25,711 nucleotides of DNA from CAZBKJ01 sp964492495. Its GTDB lineage: Bacteria; Patescibacteriota; Microgenomatia; UBA1400; UBA12028. Position 1 is the first letter of the stretch. The number at the start of each line of letters is the position of its first letter. Shown piece after piece: positions 16,701-23,408 of this stretch. Where the stretch lies: assembly GCA_964492495.1 (NCBI GenBank), contig CAZBKJ010000019.1, positions 1-25,711 of the forward strand, read 5' to 3'. Below the pieces are notes generated by a model. That model searched no databases. It saw only the letters and a program-made list of their open reading frames with translations, and had not been told where the DNA came from. Made by a program: the position numbers and the translations under genes.

Positions 16701-18680
16701 TGCGATCTGTCTTGAAATGATTGTGCCTCCAAACGTAATTTGCCATAAAATATTTCCGTTTGATGTGGCTTTTCCGATATGAATCTGATTACTTCCAGCA
16801 TCAGTGGACTGTAAGTTAACGAAATGATGGCCTAAACCATCAGTCCAAATACCGCTCCCACTTACTTTTGCCCATAACACTATTGTTCCTGCACTTGGAT
16901 TGAACGCACTATTTAATTCTGATGAATACAAATTGACATAGTCATTTACGCCATCAAATGTATATGCATTCGTCAAATGTCCACCTGCTGTAGACCCAAG
17001 GACAACACCATTACCAGGAACACCCACAAAGGGATCTACTTCCGTTATGGAGATATCATCCCACTCAACATACCCGCTAGTCCCTCCATTTAAGTTTGTT
17101 CGAAATAAAAAAATGCTGGAATCGGCTGTCGCAGTTACATCAAATGCTTGCCAAGTTGTGGAGTTTGTTCCCTGAGCTAAGGAAGTCCCTGCACTTCCCA
17201 AAGCAACATACGGAGTAAATAATCCTCCTCCATCTCCACGGTACCAACCCGTAATTCTATATTTTTTCCCTGTAACAACTGTTGTCGATTGAAATGCCCA
17301 CGGATTACCAGAGCCTGTATACGTCACACGCAAGTTTTGTGCCCCTGCATGAGGGCTCGTCGTTTGTTTTGAGAGTGTTGCACCTGAGCCAGCTGTCCAT
17401 ACACCGGTTCCCGACGCCTCCATGTCCCCATCTTGGATAATTTCTCCAGACCGAATGTAGGTGTCAGTTGAGATCACCACATCGTCATACTCGACATACT
17501 GCGTTCCTGACGAGTTTGAAGAAAGAACAACGGGTTGCCCACTTGTGGAAACAAAGATAACATCAAACTGTTGCCAGGATGTCGATGTTGTGCCACTGAG
17601 CAGCGTTGTCGAAGCACCATTCGTATAAATATACGGAGTTGCACTTCCATCACTACGAGCATATCCACGTACTCGATATACTTGACCTGTTGTATTCGTG
17701 ACGTTTTGATACGCTCCAGGATTATTCGAACCGTTTCTTGCTATCCTCAGTACCTGAGACCCACCATGTGGACTCGTCGTTTGTTTGCTCAAGGTAGCTG
17801 ATGCAACCGTTGTCCAGGATGCAACACCTGAAGTTTCCATATCTCCATCCGTAAGTAACTGAGTAGGCGAAGAAGTTGAGGCAGGAATATTGAGTTGGGT
17901 AATGATGACATTATCAATATCCCCAGTAAACGTTGTGGCTGCTGCGATAATAACGTGTGGGGAAGCCGCATTAATAAGTGTTTCTGTATAGGTACCGTTT
18001 GCACTTCGCGCTGTGGCATTCAAACCAGGGGATCGTAACGTTACTGATCCGGATGAATAATTTGAAATTGTATATGTAAAAGAATACGACTTTCCTGGAT
18101 TGAGAATATTACTTTCTTGGGCTGACACAGCAGAAGTTGCTCCTGAAGCATGAAGTGCTCCACCAGAAATAGAATAACCTGATCCTAAAACCCATTGACT
18201 CGTATCATCGAATCCTCCATTGATCACGACGTTTCTTCCTGTTGGTACTGCTGGATTTACTACTCTTGCATACGATTGGGTCGTCGTTGTTTCATCTAAA
18301 GGCCATGCTGCTACCGCCCCTGATGCTCCGGCAAAGTCTGTATCCTTAAAGGATCCTCCAGTGTTCCAGCCTGTAAGATCCGATTCAAAACCTGTATTTG
18401 AGAATTCCTCGCTCGTTGTCAGTGTGGCCTGATTTGATACAGATGTTGTTATGTTTGAGGCAGAATCATACTTCGTTGTATCTGACCATGCTGTTTGTGC
18501 ACTTCCTCCTGCCCAATTTGTCTGAGACCAAGGACTTGATGCTGCATATATAGGCGTGACAAGGAGAGACAACTGGGAAAATAGAAGTAAAAAAAGGAGA
18601 AAAAAGACTCCTAAAAATTTCCCAACTCCTTGCATAGGAAAAATACCCAGTCGGTCGTGGGTTATCAAATTTGTATTCAT
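13758..18680 (-). CDS. giant secreted multidomain adhesin-like protein (LamG, CBM-like, Ig-like, hendecad helix, FN3)
   Basis: This 1640-aa protein has an N-terminal signal segment (about 20-46, VFFLLFLLLFSQLSLL...IYA) and is predicted to be exported. In order it has: a carbohydrate-binding-like beta module (150-262); two tandem CenC-like modules (275-408 and 413-548) that are clearly duplicates; a LamG/concanavalin-like domain (about 560-748); a further binding-like module (755-865); a discoidin-like or beta-sandwich segment (865-968); three Ig-like domains (about 970-1072, 1075-1202, 1203-1347); a Lys/Glu-rich linker (1350-1392); twelve 11-residue helical repeats (1409-1540); and a C-terminal FN3 domain (1547-1640). 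There is no LPXTG motif. The likely role is surface adhesion or glycan binding. It lies 70 nt after a zinc protease gene in the same direction. A TATAAA (18692-18697) ends 12 nt before the ATG. Domain limits are estimates by eye. Confidence 0.85.
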   Translation of the reverse strand: MNTNLITHDRLGIFPMQGVGKFLGVFFLLFLLLFSQLSLLVTPIYAASSPWSQTNWAGGSAQTAWSDTTKYDSASNITTSVSNQATLTTSEEFSNTGFESDLTGWNTGGSFKDTDFAGASGAVAAWPLDETTTTQSYARVVNPAVPTGRNVVINGGFDDTSQWVLGSGYSISGGALHASGATSAVSAQESNILNPGKSYSFTYTISNYSSGSVTLRSPGLNATARSANGTYTETLINAASPHVIIAAATTFTGDIDNVIITQLNIPASTSSPTQLLTDGDMETSGVASWTTVASATLSKQTTSPHGGSQVLRIARNGSNNPGAYQNVTNTTGQVYRVRGYARSDGSATPYIYTNGASTTLLSGTTSTSWQQFDVIFVSTSGQPVVLSSNSSGTQYVEYDDVVISTDTYIRSGEIIQDGDMEASGTGVWTAGSGATLSKQTTSPHAGAQNLRVTYTGSGNPWAFQSTTVVTGKKYRITGWYRGDGGGLFTPYVALGSAGTSLAQGTNSTTWQAFDVTATADSSIFLFRTNLNGGTSGYVEWDDISITEVDPFVGVPGNGVVLGSTAGGHLTNAYTFDGVNDYVNLYSSELNSAFNPSAGTIVLWAKVSGSGIWTDGLGHHFVNLQSTDAGSNQIHIGKATSNGNILWQITFGGTIISRQIAGFSSTDWMQIALTWNKTSDEMIAYYNGVQQSTVGTGLGTWAGNLNSARAVVGAFTTSGNNPWSGMMNDIRLYNRALTSGEISTLYNGTATTRDTVTTYNSSVGSAKIVASADQTATFTQSVNVGDTSSYNLSAYAYTTGAAVTSSDASLYVNGSAISTTYTSVGSGWYRLTGTTTGVASSVTYGVQVESGKTVYIDNVSLQNYPSPGTLTSSIFDSGQGSNWGTLTYSATTPSNTTVVVKVRTSNDSGMSGATAFASCSAITSGSDISANGCVTDTHRYAQYQITLSSSDLLGTPTFTSFSLSFAVSDATAPGVTLSPLTPDPTQDFTPTFTGSVTDADGTVTNVQYQVDATSGTWSGCTAADGTFNSATENFSCTTTQLSDGSHTIYIRVTDSNGNITAQGTESSDTFTVDTMAPQRIELLDPADNSYTNNDRPAFKWKTTTDVTTGVAKYILELGSYTIGDIPPSGTTDVVTSKYVIHFENFSDNDETNNSISVTTKSSPDWGPQENDGKIKEGKHIWTVKAADGAGNETTTSRNVLIDTTQPSVQFTKINEQVFTHTNFSTSDSTPTFSGFITDPLSGGNSSAIQDENGPKIASGPEEVEIRIEKKQGLLYQAYTTQVIHLGNSVYVCDETEVADNTKQKCDKYLPFTFTPKEKIPIGTYRISLSGKDTANNSSSQKFFTVYVTTPAEIMTPEEKAIIKEEIKTQPKEIQEKVEKEIEITKPVEPTALEKTGESISQTGSGILQSIGNFLSILASGIVDTIASAFHAVGSTLAFVWQTGGKAMAFIGNGIQTIASSIGSGYSALAQGASGSLRSALLTIGNGAGAIWKGTGNGVHAVAGFVGTNFQNGRTATQNGIANLSFAVGKKTEDVSHGVGTAFIKFGYLFIPEPTKIYSVRVDSSSPTTMTIKWTTNHPATTKVNYGLTEDYGKDVQFDLRVTEHEVVVTGLEPGTTYYYEVMSQNRDYVYDANHTYTTPIE
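14061..14456 (-). repeat. twelve tandem 11-residue (33-bp) repeats in the giant surface protein
   Basis: Residues 1409-1540 divide without gaps into twelve 11-residue units, starting IGNFLSILASG, IVDTIASAFHA, VGSTLAFVWQT. Hydrophobic residues recur at unit positions 1, 4/5 and 8, and glycine often at 9 and 11 (e.g. IQTIASSIGSG, LRSALLTIGNG). This is hendecad periodicity, as in amphipathic membrane-lying helices. The DNA units are diverged, so it is visible mainly in protein. Confidence 0.75.
17037..17858 (-). repeat. tandem duplication of a CenC-like module in the giant surface protein
   Basis: Residues 275-408 and 413-548 align from end to end: LLTDGDMETSGVASWT / IIQDGDMEASGTGVWT, then ATLSKQTTSPHGGSQVLR / ATLSKQTTSPHAGAQNLR, and YVEYDDVVIS / YVEWDDISIT. 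The stretch encoding LSKQTTSPH is the best conserved. It indicates an internal duplication within the gene. Confidence 0.8.
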
Positions 18681-18687
18681 TCAGACC

Positions 18688-18735
18688 CGTTTTTATAGAA
18701 AACGAGCTATATTCATTTGAGCACATCTAGCTCAA
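18688..18735. promoter_or_regulatory. two adjacent inverted repeats between protease and giant-protein genes
   Basis: TTGAGC (18717-18722) pairs with GCTCAA (18730-18735) over a 7-nt loop. CGTTTT (18688-18693) pairs with AAAACG (18699-18704) over a 5-nt loop. Neither is followed by a T-tract on the - strand, so neither is a classic terminator. The TATAAA that may serve the downstream gene lies within the second. This pair fills most of the 70-nt gap. Confidence 0.4.
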
Positions 18736-18750
18736 GAAGGCAAAAGAAAA

Positions 18751-20787
18751 TTATCGTCGGGGTGGAGCTGCTTGCACTGTAATTGTCAGGGGAACTGTTT
18801 GGGTATATTGTGTTCCAGCTGAATGGCTGACCCGTAACGTAACAGGATATACTCCTGGAGGTGTTGTTTGCCTGATAAAGAAAGACAGACCAGCACGTAG
18901 TGATGCCCCAGCATGTAACGACAGAACCGATTGTCCCTCCTCTTGCAACTCAATACCGGGTGGCGTCTGTGCAGAAACGGTAAACTGAGACTCAGAACAT
19001 CCCGGTGTATCAAGATTTGCGAGTGTAAATGGGAAACCTGCGTAACTACCTTGACCAATAAAACGAGCGTTGAAGTCTAGCTCTAGGTTTGGTTTTTCTG
19101 GCTGACACAGCGGGGGATAAAAAGAAATCTGTACAGTCGCAAAGGTTCCTGACAAATCGACTGTTTTGATTTTAATTCCAGCGTACGTATCATCAATGGT
19201 TTTATTTTTTTGAAGTGCGGCATCATCCAGTTCTGGTGTCACTGGGTTGGCATCAAGTAAGATAGTTTGACGCGGAAACTGTTCTGTATAGTCTGATGCA
19301 AGTCGGAGGAACACTCCTTTTATCTTCGGATCTGAAGCAGAGAAATTATCAAATAAGCCAAACGGTTGTCGGTACTCTAAGTAGTAATACTGCGCGGGCT
19401 TTGTTTCTGTTGCCGCTTTTCGAAGGATTCTGATTGTTTGTGGGTAGGATGAGACTTTTTCTGCGATACCGAGCTTGTACGTTCCATTTTTTGCGATGGT
19501 ATGTGTCTTTGACTTTGGTATCCACCCAATATTTCCTTTATGAAAGGTGTTCATGTGACGAGGGATAAGACCGTAGGGCGTATGTCCCATGACATCGTAT
19601 GGATCGCCGTACTCAGCCATCCTACAGTTTTCACTCCAAAAAACAGGTTGTCCAAGGGCATCTTTACACTCATACGATGAGTTTGCATGATTGACACCAA
19701 AGTTATGTCCAAGTTCATGGGAAATAATATCGTATGGTTTTTGATCAAAGAACGCACTATCTGCCTGAATCCAAGATTTCGTTCCGTTGGCTTCTGCCCA
19801 CCCTCTATATGAAGGGTAGCAGGCGGTATTGGGAAATATGTAAATATAGTGATGGTACTTTCCGGCAATGTTTACTAACAATGTTTTGTCTAAAGTATCG
19901 ATCCATTTGTAGTAATCACAGTCATCTCGATTCAGCAGTGATCTATAGGGAGTCACTGCTCCCCACACATCGCCATTGACCGGATCGTTTACACCAGCAA
20001 TCGTCCACTGTCCTCCAGAAATTTCTTTCACATAGGAGCGAACTGATCGCTTGTCTGTGTAGATCCATTTTTGAATATCACCTGCAGAGGGGAACAGTCT
20101 CTCTCCTGTCGGATCATCAGCAAACTTAAAAAGAATCACCGCAACTTTCTTTGTGGTGACTGTTTGCTTTGCTGGTTGTGAGAGTATTTTTGGCACATAA
20201 TTTTGTGTGGTTTGCGTAAACGCTGGAACAGCAATATGGTTTTGGATTTTAACCCCTTGGACTCCAATTCGTGTTCCTGTCGTAATCGTTGGTGGTATAT
20301 CACCAACGAAATGAAGTTTCATACGAGTACCTGGCAAGGTTTCCAAATAGTACTCCATACGAGACTGCTCACCCTTGGTAAAGGTATCAAACTGAACTGC
20401 TTTCACTTCACCCTCCACAGAAACATCACTCTCTATATATGGTTGCACCGATACTGGTATCTGTGCTTTTTGCTCTGGGGTCAGAACGTAATTGAAAAAA
20501 CTTGCGGGATTACTTTCCAATACTTGGATCAATTCTTTGCTTCGAACTTCTGCTGACTGAGCTGTCATCGCTGAACCTACAAAGGTTGCGCTTTTTGCGG
20601 CCAGCGATGCTTCGATAGTTGCAGTTGAAGTAAGTGTGGGCGTGGGTGGAGGAGAAAAAGCAGTTTGGGCTCTGGGAGTAAAGTTTGTGTCTGTTTGAAC
20701 CAAGTAGAGTGACACCGGAATAACCAACCCAAAGAATCCAAGGAAAAATGTAAGCAGGAGATGAGATGGACGAAGGTGCAGTTTCAT
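18751..20787 (-). CDS. membrane-anchored M11 (gametolysin)-like zinc metalloprotease
   Basis: This is a metzincin-type zinc endopeptidase, predicted to act outside the cell. Numbered from the ATG at 20787 (678 aa), an N-terminal hydrophobic helix (about 11-30) is followed by a Pro/Thr-rich stretch and a ~180-residue propeptide-like region. The zinc site HELGHNFGVNH lies at 357-367 and the Met-turn DVMG near Met400. A Cys-containing loop (CKDALG...SENCRM) lies between them, as in M11 peptidases. The C-terminal part (about 561-671) is an Ig/NEW3-like beta domain. I prefer 20787 to an in-frame ATG at 20814 because a TATTAT box (20799-20804) lies between them and the membrane helix is then near the N-terminus. 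No lipobox. It heads the - strand surface block and is divergent from a DNA-repair gene. Confidence 0.88.
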   Translation of the reverse strand: MKLHLRPSHLLLTFFLGFFGLVIPVSLYLVQTDTNFTPRAQTAFSPPPTPTLTSTATIEASLAAKSATFVGSAMTAQSAEVRSKELIQVLESNPASFFNYVLTPEQKAQIPVSVQPYIESDVSVEGEVKAVQFDTFTKGEQSRMEYYLETLPGTRMKLHFVGDIPPTITTGTRIGVQGVKIQNHIAVPAFTQTTQNYVPKILSQPAKQTVTTKKVAVILFKFADDPTGERLFPSAGDIQKWIYTDKRSVRSYVKEISGGQWTIAGVNDPVNGDVWGAVTPYRSLLNRDDCDYYKWIDTLDKTLLVNIAGKYHHYIYIFPNTACYPSYRGWAEANGTKSWIQADSAFFDQKPYDIISHELGHNFGVNHANSSYECKDALGQPVFWSENCRMAEYGDPYDVMGHTPYGLIPRHMNTFHKGNIGWIPKSKTHTIAKNGTYKLGIAEKVSSYPQTIRILRKAATETKPAQYYYLEYRQPFGLFDNFSASDPKIKGVFLRLASDYTEQFPRQTILLDANPVTPELDDAALQKNKTIDDTYAGIKIKTVDLSGTFATVQISFYPPLCQPEKPNLELDFNARFIGQGSYAGFPFTLANLDTPGCSESQFTVSAQTPPGIELQEEGQSVLSLHAGASLRAGLSFFIRQTTPPGVYPVTLRVSHSAGTQYTQTVPLTITVQAAPPRR

Positions 20788-20798
20788 TATCTCTAGCA

Positions 20799-20804
20799 AT
20801 AATA
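20799..20804 (-). promoter_or_regulatory. possible -10 box (TATTAT) for the metalloprotease gene
   Basis: On the - strand TATTAT ends 12 nt before ATG 20787, predicting a leader of about 5 nt. It argues for the shorter start. No -35 box is evident. Confidence 0.3.
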
Positions 20805-20853
20805 CGGTTTTCATGCTTCTGAATCAACTTCTGGAAAACGTATTCATATGGAG

Positions 20854-20859
20854 TAAGAT
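20854..20859 (+). promoter_or_regulatory. -10 box (TAAGAT) directly upstream of the glycosylase gene
   Basis: TAAGAT ends 8 nt before ATG 20867, with no Shine-Dalgarno between (CTACACC). It is part of the divergent promoter region with the metalloprotease gene. Confidence 0.4.
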
Positions 20860-20866
20860 CTACACC

Positions 20867-21931
20867 ATGTCTTTGACCTTGTCTCAGCTCAAAACTCGCG
20901 CAATCTCACGCTCACTCTTTGCTCCAACTTCTTTGGCACATGCATTTTCCGCGATGGGCTTTGTCCAAGCGGACCCCATCAAGTCACCGGCCAGGGCACA
21001 AGATCTTATTTTGCGTCACCGTGTCAGTGGATACTATCTCCACGATCTTGAAAAATACTATGCAGATTTGGAAATCGAGGAAGATTTCTTATACGCCTAT
21101 GGGTTCATCACACGTGATCTTCATTCACATTTGTATCCACGCAAAACAGACGCACACAGTCTTTTTGAAAAAAAGATTTTAAAGTTTGTTCAAGAATCCC
21201 AAACACCCATTGATTGTAGAGAACTTGAAAACCTTTTTGGAAAAGAACGCACAATTAATGCGTGGGGCGGGTTTTCAAAAGCCACAAAGATTGCGCTTGA
21301 GAACTTACATTTTTCTGGGAACCTTCGAATTGTGGGGCGAGAAAAAGGGAGAAGAATATACCAAAGCGCTACTCGGACTCAAGTTTCGATTCCTGTAGAG
21401 ATTCGACTTCGATCATTGGTTTTGGCCGTGCTTACACTACTTGAACCCGTCAGTGAACGGACACTGCAAGAAGCACTGTCACGTATACGACGACATGTGG
21501 GTGACACAAAAATAGTCATTAAAGATTTGATACAAAGTGGGGAGGTAGAGAAGCACATCATTGATGGGCAGTCATATCTTTTGCTTGCTACCGCTCCAAA
21601 AGAATTAGACCATTTAGGTGTGAAGTTCTTAGCTCCATTTGATCCGTTGATTTGGGACAGACGACGCTTTGAACACCTCTGGGGATGGGCATATCGATTT
21701 GAAGCCTACACACCTGTACAAAAAAGAGTGCGCGGGTACTATGCGATGCCTGTACTTTGGCAGGAAACTATCATTGGCTGGGTCAATCTTCATGTGAGTG
21801 GTAACACTCTTTATGTGGATATTGGATATGTGGGAAAACCAATAACTGACACAAAATTTAAAAATGAACTTGCAAGTGAGATTGAGAGCATGAAGAATTT
21901 TTTGGGATGCCAGGAAATAGAGATCCGATAA
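20867..21931 (+). CDS. AlkZ/YcaQ-like winged-helix DNA glycosylase (HTH_42 family)
   Basis: This 354-aa protein belongs to the YcaQ/AlkZ superfamily (DUF1006, HTH_42), whose characterised members excise alkylated bases and unhook interstrand crosslinks. The catalytic-type Q-x-D motif is at Gln34-Ala35-Asp36 in GFVQADPI. The flanking ARAQDLILRHRV and the later FLAPFDPLIWDRRR...WGWAYRFEAYTP (about 267-300) are characteristic of the family. I chose ATG 20867 (MSLTLSQLKTRAISRS) because conservation begins there and a TAAGAT box ends 8 nt upstream; an in-frame ATG at 20813 would run back over that box. The subgroup with QADPI is not E. coli YcaQ itself, so the lesion spectrum is uncertain. It ends 13 nt before the convergent next gene. 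Confidence 0.88.
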   Translation: MSLTLSQLKTRAISRSLFAPTSLAHAFSAMGFVQADPIKSPARAQDLILRHRVSGYYLHDLEKYYADLEIEEDFLYAYGFITRDLHSHLYPRKTDAHSLFEKKILKFVQESQTPIDCRELENLFGKERTINAWGGFSKATKIALENLHFSGNLRIVGREKGRRIYQSATRTQVSIPVEIRLRSLVLAVLTLLEPVSERTLQEALSRIRRHVGDTKIVIKDLIQSGEVEKHIIDGQSYLLLATAPKELDHLGVKFLAPFDPLIWDRRRFEHLWGWAYRFEAYTPVQKRVRGYYAMPVLWQETIIGWVNLHVSGNTLYVDIGYVGKPITDTKFKNELASEIESMKNFLGCQEIEIR

Positions 21932-21944
21932 TTACAGTTCTTCA

Positions 21945-22757
21945 TCAGAGTCTTCGTGAAGTTTTCTGCCTCTTCTTCTCGTGGTAGGCACTCACTCGCT
22001 CTGCAACTACCATCGCAAGATCATTTGCGTGATGTATTGCTGGACACTGTAACTGCATAGGCAAGTCTTCTGGATCATCAAATAGTCGACGGTTATAGGT
22101 ACTAAATTGTTCCGGCGATACTCTAATTTTTGAATGGACGCTCTCTGTAGTTACAGGTTCTGCCTCTGTGTCTTTAATCCTAAATGCTTTCCATACAATA
22201 TTCGTCTCTACAGTATGAATGTCTTGTTGAGTCTCTTCGATCATTGCCGTGCATACCCGAGGATCTTGAAGATCCTCTTGCACAAAAGATGGAAATTCTC
22301 CCAAATCTTGGGTGGCTATTTTTTCATGAAGAATTCGTAATTGGAGATTCATCTCACTTCCAATTGTGCTCGCTGAATAATTGTCTTTGAGCCTAAGAAA
22401 TGTTTTCTTGAAAAGTGCTGAGGTAAGTATCACCGCATCTTTTCGATATCGTTTATACAAAACAAATGCTTGGGAAAGGAGTTCATCACGCTGTCGTAAA
22501 AAAACTTCTATGTCTTCCCATGAATCCGTCCACTTTATTGTAGATATTGTATGAGTTTGAACTGAGCTGCCAGTGCGTTCAGGATCTACAGCAACATCAT
22601 GTGCAACTGTCCACAATCTACTATGTGATAATCTTTTGATTTGTTCTACCAAAATTTCAGCGTTACTTTTTTCGATTTTTCTATACGTATCTAAGAGTCG
22701 CAGGGTATGAACTGTATCCTGCATATGCGTGGTGAATGAAAATTGTTCTCGGGGCAT
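21945..22757 (-). CDS. unrecognised soluble protein (270 aa)
   Basis: I do not recognise this protein. It is rich in charged helices (HTLRLLDTYRKIEKSNAEILVEQIKR, about 16-41) and has no signal peptide or membrane segment. A short Arg/Lys-rich C-terminus (YHEKKRQKTSRRL) ends it. The longest frame begins at 22847, but I chose ATG 22757 because a strong extended -10, TGATATAAT, lies between the two candidates and would otherwise be inside the coding sequence. The result is a ~7-nt leader. A 16-bp palindrome lies just upstream of the -10, a candidate operator. The gene is convergent with the glycosylase gene and divergent from the lipoprotein gene. Confidence 0.7.
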   Translation of the reverse strand: MPREQFSFTTHMQDTVHTLRLLDTYRKIEKSNAEILVEQIKRLSHSRLWTVAHDVAVDPERTGSSVQTHTISTIKWTDSWEDIEVFLRQRDELLSQAFVLYKRYRKDAVILTSALFKKTFLRLKDNYSASTIGSEMNLQLRILHEKIATQDLGEFPSFVQEDLQDPRVCTAMIEETQQDIHTVETNIVWKAFRIKDTEAEPVTTESVHSKIRVSPEQFSTYNRRLFDDPEDLPMQLQCPAIHHANDLAMVVAERVSAYHEKKRQKTSRRL

Positions 22758-22770
22758 AAAAGAGGAATGA

Positions 22771-22779
22771 ATTATATCA
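22771..22779 (-). promoter_or_regulatory. extended -10 promoter (TGATATAAT) on the - strand
   Basis: TGA plus consensus TATAAT (hexamer 22771-22776) gives a perfect extended -10. It ends 14 nt before ATG 22757. No good -35 is seen, as is common for extended -10 promoters. Confidence 0.6.
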
Positions 22780-22783
22780 AACC

Positions 22784-22799
22784 AGATCATTTCTGATCT
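22784..22799. promoter_or_regulatory. 16-bp palindrome next to the -10 box (candidate operator)
   Basis: AGATCATTTCTGATCT has perfect 6-bp arms (AGATCA / TGATCT) and a 4-nt centre. It lies 5 bp upstream of the extended -10, in the position of the -35, where a bound dimeric regulator could act. No regulator is identified. Confidence 0.4.
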
Positions 22800-22922
22800 A
22801 CTGGGTGTACTACTTTTGAAATGATGAGCGAAAAAGAAAAAAGGCACGACATCTCTTCACTGTTGGATCGAGAGTTGTCTTAATCTTGACTAAATTGAAG
22901 GACAAGAGCAAGCTTGAAGACA

Positions 22923-22940
22923 TATAGTATAAAAGGAGGG
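22923..22940 (+). promoter_or_regulatory. -10 box and strong Shine-Dalgarno for the lipoprotein gene
   Basis: TATAGT (22923-22928; overlapping TAGTAT 22925-22930) is followed by AAGGAGGG (22933-22940), 4 nt before ATG 22945. This is the strongest Shine-Dalgarno in the window. The predicted leader is only ~10 nt and would begin within the Shine-Dalgarno. A TTGACT at 22886-22891 is too far upstream to be its -35. Confidence 0.5.
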
Positions 22941-22944
22941 TCAT

Positions 22945-23373
22945 ATGTCCCCAAAATCAGCAACAACTTTTGTGTTTGTTGTGTTACTAACATCCATTTT
23001 GACAGGATGTACTCAAAAGCAAGAACCAATCACTTCAGAACCAGCCAGACAAGAAGCTGCATGGATGCAAGACGGCGACACCTACACGTTTGCCGCTTCA
23101 TACGACAACTCTGCTGGAACCTCAGAAGATTTTTTTAGCGTTACGTTAGATGAAAACGCAGTTGTCATCGCAGCCCAGGCCACTCCAAAGGTAGAAGGCG
23201 GTAAACATGCAGAAGGTCTTGCAAGATTCAATAAAGATTTGATGCAAGTAATAGTTGGCAAGAACTTAAGCGAACTTGGAGAGTTTGACACATTAGGAAA
23301 GTACTCATTGACCACGGATGCTTTCAACGATGCCCTCAAACAGCTCCAAGATCAAGTAGAATCAAATTCCTAA
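22945..23373 (+). CDS. lipoprotein resembling FMN-binding domain proteins, paired with apbE
   Basis: This 142-aa protein has a lipoprotein signal with lipobox LTGC (Cys22), so it would be anchored at the outer face of the membrane. The remaining ~115 residues resemble the small FMN-binding domain of RnfG/NosR type: a GDTYTFAASYDNSAG opening, a FFSVTLDENAVVIAAQ strand pair, and a C-terminal YSLTTDAFNDALKQL. In canonical domains the last segment carries S-G-A-T-x-T-S, where ApbE attaches FMN to Thr. Here that window reads G-K-Y-S-L-T-T, with Ser103-115-region hydroxyls but no S-G-A. The ApbE gene follows after 35 nt, supporting a flavoprotein role. Family assignment is tentative; lipoprotein status is clear. 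Confidence 0.8.
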   Translation: MSPKSATTFVFVVLLTSILTGCTQKQEPITSEPARQEAAWMQDGDTYTFAASYDNSAGTSEDFFSVTLDENAVVIAAQATPKVEGGKHAEGLARFNKDLMQVIVGKNLSELGEFDTLGKYSLTTDAFNDALKQLQDQVESNS

Positions 23374-23408
23374 AAGTGTTCGATTCTTGAATGATAGGAC
23401 TTAATATC

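Noticed and set aside
21939..21964. Hairpin CTTCA...TGAAG followed by TTTTC as a terminator for the glycosylase gene
   Set aside because: The stem is only 5 bp with a 12-nt loop and lies inside the convergent gene's coding end; not convincing.
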